NCBI GenBank assembly: GCA_963921195.1
Contig: OY992538.1
Location: 87,357,904 to 87,421,903 of the forward strand
From: Pegoplata infirma
Taxonomy: Eukaryota; Arthropoda; Insecta; Diptera; Anthomyiidae
DNA: 64,000 nucleotides
Direction of reading: 5' to 3'
Under the pieces are notes generated by a model that saw only the letters and a list, made by a program, of their open reading frames with translations, did not search any database and was not told the origin of the DNA. Shown here one piece after another: positions 46,885-56,488 of the stretch. How positions within the stretch are numbered: position 1 is the stretch's first letter; every line of letters starts with the position of its first letter. The translations under genes were made by a program, and so were the position numbers.

Positions 46885-47228
46885 CTAAGGATAGATGCTT
46901 CAGGGTTTTATATGTTGTTGCAGCTTTTTAGCATGATTGTTTGCGTGTTCTTTGATCACTTCCTTCACCGTTTTTACTCCTAAGTCTCTGTGAAGATCAG
47001 TATTACGTATATACCAGGATGCGTTTACTATACATCTAAGTATTTTGTTTTGGATGCGCTGGATGATTTCAGTTTATGTTGATGCTGTGCATCCCCACAA
47101 TTGAATCCCATAAGTCCATATCGGTTTTATTGTCTGATTATAAACTAGCAATTTATTTTTAACTGATAATGAAGATTTTCTTTCAATGAGCCATTTGAGT
47201 TTATTGAATTTAATGTTAAGTTCGATAG

Positions 47229-47732
47229 TAGAGATGACACTCACTCACAATCACGTGAGTAAATTTAATAAAACTCACACTCACGTGCACTCACGCAAGC
47301 TTCACTCACACTCACTTTGACTCACACTCACGAAACTCTTATTTATACAAAAAAAAATTTCAAAAACTAAAATTTCAAAAATCTTTAAAAATTTTCAACA
47401 AAATTTAAAGTTCAGTGAAATTTTACAATTTTTGTTTGCATTTTTCGGGACGAAACTTAAGATTTCGCCAAATTTTACAATTTTTTTGTTGCTTTTTTGG
47501 TACGCAAGGAAATATGAAGAGAAAATAAATCACGCAAATTCATGCAAAAAAAATGACTCACGCACACTCACTCACGACAAAATCTTACTCACGCACACTC
47601 ACTCACGCAATTTTTTTCTCCACTCACACTCACTCACAATCACCTGAGTAAAATTGAATTCAGTTACACTCACGCGTGATCACGCGTGAATCACGTGAAT
47701 CACGCTCTAATCTGCTCATGTGCCTATCTCTA
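47229..47732. mobile_element. hAT-type element, TAGAGATG ends rich in CACTCAC (504 bp)
   Basis: Ends TAGAGATGAC and CATGTGCCTATCTCTA; exact 8-bp duplication TTCGATAG at 47221-47228 and 47733-47740. Many scattered cactcacg motifs. This is a small relative of the 56489-58058 element, without the long TCAC tract. Confidence 0.92.
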
Positions 47733-47802
47733 TTCGATAGCTTTTATTTTTACATGTTCATCCCACTTGAGTTTTACATCTAAGTTCATTCCCAAGTATA
47801 TG

Positions 47803-47975
47803 CACTTTAAAAAAATGAGTATAGTTTCCTACTATATGTTGGATAAATTTCAACAAACTCCAATAATATACTACTATAAATTGGGTAAAATTCCAATAAT
47901 TCTGAGTATAATTACGCATTTTGTGTAAATTTACCCAATTTATAGTAGGAAACTGAAATCATTTTAATTAGAGTG
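47803..47975. mobile_element. Small CACTTTAAAA/TTAGAGTG MITE (173 bp) in the Jockey relic
   Basis: Ends match the 4258-4725 family (TTTAATTAGAGTG), with internal ACTATAAATTGGGTAAA words. It separates SNT from YLGM of the reverse transcriptase. TG borders both sides instead of TA. Confidence 0.65.
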
Positions 47976-48318
47976 TGTGTTGGAATACGGAATTTGTCGA
48001 CCATATATGGAAATCGGTACGACTGTTATCTTTTTGTTTGTAAAATTTATATGAGATGACTTGGAATCGTTCAATTTTATTAAACATTTCGAGGTCCACT
48101 CGAAATGTTGATTGTTGAAGTTTTTGTGTAGATACGATTTCATTTTCACCTGTGGTTAAAATGCAAGTATCATCGGCGAATGTGGCAACGGTACAGTTTT
48201 GTGGAATTGGCATGTCATGTATAAATAATACATACAACAGTGGTCCCAATATGCTAACTTGTGATACACCTGTTTCTATTGGATATAATTTTGAGTACTC
48301 TGTACCTTGCTTTTTCTA

Positions 48319-48901
48319 ACAAGGGAAGTATCTCAACCCTTATGAACCGATTTGACTGAAACTTAAAATATATATAAAAGAGACGATTTTAAGGATGGGA
48401 TGTCTCGGCTATATCAGTGTTTCAAAATTTTGTTGTCCCCTTATGAAACAATGTGGACCTTCTGGAAAATTTCGATAACTCCCAAACTAATAGGAATATC
48501 CTCTAAAGAAAAAATACGTGTCGACTTAAATTTAATAAAGATTATTTCGTATTCATATGGACATCGTACGTCTATGTCTTCATATAAATACCCTCCAAAA
48601 TTTACACATTTTCATGAAAAAAGTATTAAACGAAGCCAAACTTTTACAAGGTTATGCCACCGTTAGATAGGGATTAAAAAAACCTTTCTTTTCATATGTA
48701 AACATTATATAGTTTATAAGAAAGAAATGGCTGAAAATTTAAAAAAACGTTTTTTTTTGCCATTTTTTGACCTATGTTTTGAACCCCTAAATCCCCGATA
48801 TGGCCGATAAGCCGAGACACCCCAACCTTAGAATTGTCTCTTTTATATATATTTTACGTTTCATGCAAATCGGTTCATAAGGGTTGAGATACTTCCCTTG
48901 T
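48319..48901. mobile_element. Palindromic element, ACAAGGGAAGTATCTC ends (583 bp)
   Basis: ACAAGGGAAGTATCTCAACC at the left, complement at the right; arms share 'aaaagagacaattctaaggttggggtgtctcggc'-type sequence in part. It abuts the upstream end of the Jockey relic. No target duplication recognised. Confidence 0.72.
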
Positions 48902-49396
48902 AAGTATGAAGATAACACAGTGCAACAGCACATTTAGGGCCTCAACCAAACCAAGACAGTTTGAAAGTACTTATGTATAGTAGTAAAAATCCCAAAGGGT
49001 TTAGCTCTGTAACGTCTCAAGTTTTTTTTTATAGTTTTTTTTTCAGTTTTTTCAAAGGCGTTGGAAAAAAGTCGAAAAAACTAATGTTAATGTTCTTTTG
49101 AACTTAAAATAGTGTTCGGATGTCTTCAATAGAATTTTATGGGCAACATTTTTCTAGAGTACGCTAAACCTATATCTCCCGTTTTAATGGGTCATTTACG
49201 TAATTTTTTTAATAAATGGCTCAGAAAGCTACTAAGACGTGCGTTTAAAGGGTTAAATTGTTCTACGATTATGTTCAGCATCAAATTTCACGGGCGGTTA
49301 CTGAAGGCAGAAAGTTCGACCGGTATACGAAAAATGCATAAAAAAGATTAATTGTAAAGTATCATTAACTTTTTATAATTTTTCATACATACATAT
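48902..49396. other. Unassigned sequence
   Basis: No recognised gene or repeat end; a short open frame (49139-49351) has no family resemblance. Confidence 0.3.
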
Positions 49397-50157
49397 GGGG
49401 CATTCCATGTCAAATCGGACACTTTGGAAATTTTTTTTTTTAGATTTTACCAATTTGTTTACAGTTTTTAATACCCTTCGAAAACTCCTTCGTGGTAAAT
49501 TTTCAGATTTTTTTGATAACCCGTTCAAAAGATATCGAATTTTTAAAAATTGGTAGTTTGCTCCTTTACTCAAAATTCTTTTCCTCATAACTTCTTCAAT
49601 AATAGTCCAAATTTCAAATTATTTTTTCAAAATTTTTGTTTTTTTACGTACTTTAAAAAAAAAATCCCAAAAAATTCTTAAAAGCACTCTAAATCTCATT
49701 TTTGAAAATGTTTGTACTCTTCGATTTTTTTGAAATTTTTTTGTGTAAAACTTCTATCGATTCTACAAATTCTTTGCCCAGGAGGATCTTGGGATAACGA
49801 TTATTACTATTTTTAAAGATTTTTTGAAAAAATCTTATTGTAATTTTCCAATCCTAAAATCATTTTTACTGCTCCAATGGTGCGTCATAGAGGGGTCATT
49901 TATAAGACCGACCCCCATTAATTTTTACGTCATAACATTTCATTGGAACAAACTAATACCCTATCTCTAATTTCTAAGGGGCTTCCACACAAAACGACAT
50001 TTTTTAAAATTTGCTCCAACCGCTCTAACTGCCCTAATAGTGTCCTTAGACCAACAAAATCTATGACCGACCCACAATATTTTTGTAGTCCAAAAATTTT
50101 TTCTGAACACACCTACCCTCTATCTCTAATTTTTAAGGCGGTCCCATACAATTTTTT
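49397..50157. mobile_element. Half of a GGGGCATTCCATGTC palindromic element
   Basis: Begins GGGGCATTCCATGTCAAATC and follows the left arm of 27057-28796 in order until 'ggcggtcccatacaattttt', then stops at the junction with the CTAG-ended element. The second arm is missing. Confidence 0.75.
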
Positions 50158-50159
50158 TT

Positions 50160-50786
50160 TTTTTAATTTCTCTTGACATTTTCACTACATACAGTGCTAA
50201 CCAAGTGCATATGTAGGCCATATAAGACCGTTATTGGAAAAGGGATCAAAATTGCAACGCCTTTTGTACTACACTGACCACGATTGAACAAAGAGGCGTA
50301 ATTGCCACTCCCCTTTCTTTTATACTGAATGTTACATCTGCATGTTTTGAAATCACGCAAAAACGGATAAGCCAAATCTGTCACTACTGATAGAACTAAC
50401 CGAGCTGGAACTGTAGGTCATATGTAGAGCGTGATTCGGCAAATAAATTCATAAATAAAAAGTTATTTCCTCCTCTTTCGCAATCACACAAAAACGACAA
50501 AACTGATGTCAATGAAATTTGCACCACAGATAGCACTAATCGAGGAAATTTAGACTATCACGATTCGATAAAAATGCGTTAAATGGCACACCCTTTGTAC
50601 TATACTTAACGTTATGTCTGTCTTTTTCGAAATCACGCAAAAATGGCTGAATCGATTTTGTGGAGATTTCTCTATAGATAGTGTTAACTGAGGGTGGAAC
50701 CAAAGGTTACTAGCTGGACTATATTTAAATTAAGATGTAATATATAATTTTTTTTGGGGCCAGCAACGTGGACCGGGTATAGCTAG
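50160..50786 (+). mobile_element. 5'-truncated copy of the CTAG-ended tandem-repeat element
   Basis: Matches 11545-12192 in order (blocks 'cactacatacagtgctaaccaagtgcatatg', 'ccagcaacgtggaccgggtatagctag'). It ends CTAG at 50783-50786 directly at the border of inverted-duplication arm 2. Confidence 0.6.
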
Positions 50787-51133
50787 TGTGTTATAAACTA
50801 AATTTTTAAATTAGTAATAGAGAAAAATATTGGAGGCTTGAAATATCTTTAGTTAAATACTACAAAATTATTATATTCTATGTAATTTTTGACCACTGCC
50901 AGTAGTAAAGCAAACCCTGATATATATCGTCCAAAAATTGCATTCTTTTTTTTGGATATTAAATTTATAAATTTTTTATTTGATCAATTAAGATTAAGAT
51001 TTTTTTATTTTTGTTTTAATTTTTAAAGTAATAAAAATTGTTTTTTAGAGTTACTTTGATATCCAAGGGGTTCAGGTTTTTCCATTCAAATTCTTTTATC
51101 TTTCTTCATAATTATTTATCAAGTATTGTTTAC

Positions 51134-51348
51134 TTAATGCTTTTTTTCTTCGTGCTTTTTTACAACAACATAACTGCTGGCATCACCGTGGTGACCTCCA
51201 TGCTCACCATGCCCTCCATGTCCATGACCACTGTCTCCACCATGAGCATGACCAAGTTTATGAACAACAGCTGTAAAACCCTTCTTCTTATCAGAAGAAT
51301 ATTCTACATGACGAGTAGTGCCATCAGATTCTTTAAGGGTGTAGCTGC
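51134..51348 (-). CDS. RR-2 cuticle protein, copy 2, exon 2
   Basis: Same length as exon 2 of copy 1 (70 residues after the split Gly). It ends the RR-2 domain with FTAVVHK and the His/Gly tail; copy 1 reads GGEGGHGHGG where this copy reads GGDSGHGHGG. Stop TAA at 51134-51136 (minus strand). A TTTATT (AATAAA on the minus strand) lies at 50975-50980. Confidence 0.92.
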
Positions 51349-51592
51349 CTAAAAATTAAAAAAAAAAAAATAAATAAATATAGAAAGAAACAGCTCCATG
51401 TAGTACTTGTCAAGTACAACGATATTTAGCCAGGACCTTGCTACATAGACATTTTTTTATTATCAAGTATAAAGTTAATACGTGTACTAGATTTTTTGTA
51501 GTTATGATTAAAAATACTTGCAAAGTTCTTTTAATTTGATTGATTTGGACCAGGTCTGCTGACAAAATACCAAAAACGTACGAAAAACTTAC

Positions 51593-52016
51593 CCTTAACA
51601 TTATCACCATCTCGGGATTCTGAATGACTTTTAATATCACCAGTTTTTGTATCCTTAACACCATAATCAAATTCATATTTAGGATGAGCATGATGATCGT
51701 GACCTTCATCATGACCACCATCATCATGACCACCATCATGATGACCACCATCATCATGACCTCCATGATAAGACACCTCGTAACCACCGCCATGTCCTGC
51801 ATCATGGCCACCACCATGTCCTGCATCATGTCCGCCTCCATGCCCACCTCCATGCCCACCTCCATGGCCACCACCTACATGTTTGGTAACAACCGAATAA
51901 CCAACCTCTTCACTGTGTCCACCATGACCATGATCATCATGACCATGATACGAGTATCCTGCTGCTGTCAAAACACATGCTACTACTAAAATCGCTAATG
52001 TACTTATGAAATGCAT
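51593..52016 (-). CDS. RR-2 cuticle protein, copy 2, exon 1
   Basis: Start ATG at 52014-52016 with the same signal peptide as copy 1. 141 residues plus one base; the spliced protein is 212 residues. It differs from copy 1 in the repeat region: three plain GGGH units then two GGGHDA units, against two and three in copy 1, and an added HHDGG unit. The chitin-binding part (from about residue 111) is identical in this exon. Intact splice sites, promoter and frame indicate that both copies are functional. Confidence 0.92.
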
Positions 52017-52087
52017 GGTAAGATTTTTCAATGTCGAGTTATTGAAGTTGATCGAAAAACTGTTAATAATTTTAAGTTTTGTTTGCC

Positions 52088-52095
52088 TTTTTATA
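52088..52095 (-). promoter_or_regulatory. TATA box of cuticle gene copy 2
   Basis: TATAAAAA on the minus strand, at the same distance from the start codon as in copy 1. Confidence 0.65.
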
Positions 52096-52810
52096 TGTAT
52101 AAAAAATATTGAAAAATATGCACAACATTTAAGGGTATTAAAAATAAATTTTCGCTCTAACTTGACCTTTGCTTAATTATGATAGCAAAGTTAGGTTTCA
52201 AATTTATGTTTACACTATATTTAACAATTGAAAAAAAAAAAAATATAAAATTAAATCAACATATTTTTCTTCAATACACCTGCTTTAACAACATAAACTT
52301 ATTAATAACAAAACAAAAACAATTGTTTCTTCTTTGAAACTTATAAGTTAAATATGGAAAATTGGTTAAATTTCTCAACCTATTTTCTCTCGGCTCACAA
52401 CATAGAAGGAGTAACCTTAGGTTAACAAAACCGTGGTTAATATGATGTGCTGTCAATTAAGTATAACACTTTTTCCACATATTAGGCACAAAATGTCCCG
52501 CTACAGAAAAACATGTGTAACTTGAATTTCTGTATTATCTGAAATTTCTGAAAACTGCATTTTTGGTTTTTAAATTTTTTCAAAAACTGGGCTTTGGAGG
52601 CGTGGTCAAATATTGGAAAAATTGTCAAATTTGCGTCGAGTTCCTTTGATTAAATATTTCTCAAATTAAAACGAAATGCACCACAATCTAAAAAATTTAC
52701 ATTTTTGTATAGTTTTGTATGGGCTATCGATTTAAATTTTTGTTTTTGAAAACTTTCAGAACCCGTTCTGAAATTTTCCATTTTTTAAAAAAGTCAATTT
52801 ATCTTTTTTT

Positions 52811-54846
52811 TATACCCTCCACTCTAGTGATAGAGGGTATATAAAAGTTTGTCATTTCCGTCTAGGACCCCATAAAGTATATATATTCGTGATCCTTGAT
52901 CGATTTTAAGTCGATCTAGCGATGTCCGTCCGTCTGTCGGTCTGTCTATCTGTCTGACTTTACAGAGACTACTGAAAATTTACGTATATGTTGGTCATTT
53001 TCCTGGTCAGGTTGGTATTGCAATCCAGCAAAATCGGTCCACATGTTCAAAAGTTATGAGCAAAAGAGTAAATTTCGGCAAGGGTGTTCTTCGAATTTAC
53101 GTGATATAAAACACGATAACTTTCAAAAGACAATAATGAGACTTCTGAAGCTTGACATGTATCTTTGCTGTTCCCCAGGTCTGTTTGGTATTAAATTTCA
53201 GCTTAAGCGGTCCAGTGGTTCAAAAGTTATAAGCAAAACCCTGAATTTCAGATTAGTTTCATCTTAAATGCCACGTGTTAAACAAGTTTCAATAGCATTG
53301 GTGGTAAATTAACAATGCTTTTCAAACTTGTTTAGTTTTAAAGCAATGCATTTTAAACTTGTTTAGTTTTAAAAGCATTGGTAACTTAAAAATTACACTC
53401 GAAAAAAATTTTACACTCAAAAAAAATTTTACACTCGGGTAATTCCAAAAATTTTCGCCCCACTGTTCGGAAACATGCCTTTGGACGCCACTGAGAATTT
53501 GGCTCATAGATATCCTTGTTTATATGAGATATGTTGCATTTTTGGATTTTCAAAATTTGCTGTAGTTTTCAAATTATCGCGGGTCAAAGTTCGACTTTTT
53601 TAGCAAAAGTCAGAAAAATACATGACGTTTAACGTGCTCTAACTTTTTAACTAGTAATCCGATTATCACAAGTAATGGCTCATATGAAAGCTTAATTCTT
53701 CTTCTTTTAGGAAATATTTTCAAAAGCATACGGTTTTTTTCAGAAGTGTTGCAAAAATTCAAAAATTTTTTTTTTTGCGAATATTTAAAAAAACACATCT
53801 TCGATTTTTTAAAAAAAAAGTTTGGTGATAAACAATACTGTTTTGTACAACCCAATGGGATCAAAAAATATTCTGGTTTTAGTACGAATTCTTAAATTTT
53901 ACCTTAGAAAATTAAAATTTTATGTTTCTTCAATATAAATATTTAAATTTTCAAAGAAAATTATACTATTAAAATTTTGAAAAACATTCAAAACATTAGA
54001 AATTTAAATTTTCTAAGTGAAAAATATGAGAACCTCGTACTTAAAACAGAATATTTTTTGATCCCATGGAGATCCCACTCTGAATTTTGAATATGTTATA
54101 CAAAACATTGTTATTTTTCACCAGAATTTAAAAAAAAAAAATCGAAGATGTGCTTTTTTAAATATTCGAAAAGAAAAAATTTTTTGCATTTTTGCATCAT
54201 TTCTGTAAAAAAAAACTGTGTTATTTTAAAAATATTTTCTAAAAGAAGAACCCCAGCTTTCACATGAGCCTAAATTTGTGAAAATCGGATCATTGGTTAA
54301 GAAGTTACAGCTCTTTAAACGTGATGTATTTTTCTTACTTTTGCTTAAAAAGTCCATCTTTGACCCGCCATAATTCGTTAAATACACTAAATGTAAAAAA
54401 ACGATATATGGTACATATATCATATTTATGAGGGCTATCTATGTGTCAAGGTTCAAATTAATCTGAGACACCATTTCCAAAAATGACTAAAATTTGAGCT
54501 AAATTTTCTGGAATGGCCCACTCAAAAAAAATTTTACACTCAAAAAAAAATTGTTTTTTTTTTACAAAAATGTCAATATTTTGTGTACATACACGTACGT
54601 GCATTCACTTAGAAATACTTTTACAGTAAAAAAACACTACACTCGAAAAAAATTTTACACTAAAAAAAAATAGTAATTTTTCTTTTTTTTTAAACAATGA
54701 AAAAATAAGAGTTTTGTACTCAAAATAAAATATTTCTAATCAAAATTGTTAATTTTTTTCACGTTACAAAATGTACTATCCTTTAAAAAATGCATTGTGG
54801 AGGGTATTCATAGATTCGGCAAAGTCGAATTTAGCTTTTCTACTTG
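52811..54846 (+). mobile_element. Hairpin-ended TATACCCTCCAC repeat
   Basis: Starts TATACCCTCCACTCTAGTGA and (GTCC/GTCT)n at about 52927-52957; ends GTGGAGGGTATTCAT, the hairpin ATTCGGC-AAA-GTCGAAT (54814-54830) and CTACTTG. A palindromic element sits inside at 53437-54519, and 'ttttacactcaaaaaaa' words surround it. Confidence 0.72.
53437..54519. mobile_element. Palindromic element, GGGTAATTCC/GGAATGGCCC ends, copy 2 (1,083 bp)
   Basis: Close relative of 44328-45435. ACTC at 53433-53436 and 54520-54523 is its own 4-bp target duplication, so the two copies are separate insertions. Confidence 0.9.
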
Positions 54847-55284
54847 TTTTTTTTTTTGAATTTTTCAAAAATTCAGACATGTGTTTTTTGGTTTTTTTCG
54901 AGAAAATCGTGTTTGAATATTAAATTTCATAACAGTTAAAATTGTAATTTGCTTGTATTTTCTTGGGTTAACATAGCGAATGAGTATTAAATGTTTGCAT
55001 AATTGTTACTCATACGCTATGTTGAAATAAGAAAATACAAGCAGCTTACTAAATTTTTATGAAATTTTAAATTCAAATGTGATTTTCTTGAAAAAAAAAA
55101 AAAACGAAAAACTCATGTCTGATTTTTTTTTTGTGTGGATAGACAAACAAATAAACTTAAAAAAAAATAAAAAAGTGGCCGGATTTTCATTGATTGACAT
55201 TTTTAAAAAATGGAAAATTTCAGAACTGGTTCTGAAAATTTTCCAAAAAAAAATTTTAGTCGATAGCCCATACAAAACTATATA

Positions 55285-55904
55285 CACTCAAAATAAATTC
55301 TCTGTCCAATCAGCAGAAAAATCTGCTGAAAATACACCCATTTTGAGCCATATGAGAAATCTGCTGATTTTAGCAGACACGGTTTGCTAAATATCTGTCA
55401 TAAGAGGTGAATAAATATAACAAGAAAAAAAAAAAAAAACATACGCCACCAGCCAGCATCGAACTCGCCACCTTCCGATTTGAAAGTACACTTCTTAACC
55501 ACTACGCTACGGAAACTTATACTTTTATCTGGCGTTTTAGTTATTTAACATGTGTGTTGTTCGACAGCAGAGAAATCTGATTTTAGCAGAAATATCTGCT
55601 GATTTTAGCAGAAAAATCTGCTGATTTGAGCAGAACAATCTGCTGATTTCATCAGAGCAATCTGCTGATTTCAGCAGAACAATCTGTTCTGCTTTTTTTT
55701 TATATAAAAAAATTTCTTGAAAAAATAATGAAATTCAGCAAACAAAATCAGTATAAACATAGTAAAATGTCTGTTATTTTCTTAAACTGAATGACAGAGA
55801 TTTTAGTAAAAATATACTTCTCAGCAGAACAATCTGCTAAAAGATTGCTAATTCAAATTGAAAGTCGTTTTACAGATTTTTTGACAGAGTTTTTCTTTTG
55901 AGTG
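55285..55904. mobile_element. TA-target element, CACTCAAAA ends, with a tRNA-like module and palindromic 26-bp repeats (620 bp)
   Basis: Ends CACTCAAAATAAATTCTCTGTC and complement-like GACAGAGTTTTTCTTTTGAGTG; TA at 55283-55284 and 55905-55906. The empty site in arm 1 (about 40158, cttatatagttttg) proves the TA duplication. A run of TCTGCTGATTTNAGCAGA units lies at 55566-55690. Confidence 0.92.
55425..55520 (-). repeat. tRNA-like pol III module inside the 55285-55904 element
   Basis: On the minus strand: A box TAGCGTAGTGG (55499-55509), B box CGAGTTCGATGCTGG (55453-55467), T15 run (55425-55439). Module and flanks (aactaaaacgccagat upstream, gttatatttattcacctctta downstream) match 4480-4605. 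Confidence 0.72.
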
Positions 55905-56488
55905 TAAGAATGTAAATTTTTAAGATTGTGGTACATTCCGTTTTAATTTGATAAATATTTAAACAAGGCAACTCGGCACAAATTTGACAATTTTTCCAAT
56001 ACTTGACCACGCCTCCTAAGCCCAGTTTTTAAAAATTTGAACATCCAAAATCGTTATTTTCTTAGTTTGATATAGGGCTATCCATACAACCTATTCAGAA
56101 ATTTACGCTTCACATGTTTTTTTTTTCGCTGGACATTTGGTGTGGAATGCCTGATGTGAATAATTCGGTGACAGGACATAATCCCGACGGACATTAGCCC
56201 CATAACGGGTAATTTGGATTATGACCGAATTCATCACCATAGTTGTGGGGGCTATGACCGTTTCCAAAACGATCACAATCCCAATGGGGATTATGTCCGT
56301 TCCCTGTTGGGCTTACGACCGAAATTTTTTCGGTCATAACCCCCATTCACATTCTGAAGACTAAGTCCAAAGCAATTTTGGTCATAGTCCCCGTTTTCTG
56401 CAGAGAGGGTGGGTTTAGCGAAGCCGCTAAATTAATTTATGGAGCTTGTAATCCCTAAGCCCAGCCGAAAGCCGGCTATGCAGAAAAC

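Larger units (their letters stand above)
45490..48317 (-). pseudogene. Jockey-clade LINE relic (reverse transcriptase C-terminal half)
   Basis: Read on the minus strand in pieces. 48230-47976 gives SILGPLLYVLF...ATFADDTCIL (motif C FADD) and LNDSKSSHINF. 47802-47741 gives YLGMNLDVKLKWDEHV. 47220-46893 gives LKWLIERKSSLSVKNKLLVYN, KPIWTYGIQLWGC and NASWYIRNTDLHRDLG. 45578-45510 gives the end DIMRCTRRLKRIKPHDLL. These are hallmark Jockey sequences. The pieces are separated by a MITE (47803-47975) and two hAT-type elements (47229-47732, 45587-46884). Frameshifts and stops are present; the endonuclease and ORF1 are missing. Confidence 0.85.
50800..55920 (-). repeat. Inverted duplication, arm 2 (cuticle gene copy 2)
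   Basis: Mirror of 40146-44225. It is interrupted after duplication by 52811-54846 and 55285-55904, neither of which is present in arm 1. At 44225/50800 homology stops where the CTAG-ended element begins. Confidence 0.85.
52490..56151. mobile_element. Palindromic GAGGCATTCC-type element split by two later insertions
   Basis: Arms at 52490-52805 and 54850-56151 with the blocks seen in 14603-15584; right end GGTGTGGAATGCCTGATG. Its left part is shared with arm 1. It contains the insertions 52811-54846 and 55285-55904. Confidence 0.7.
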
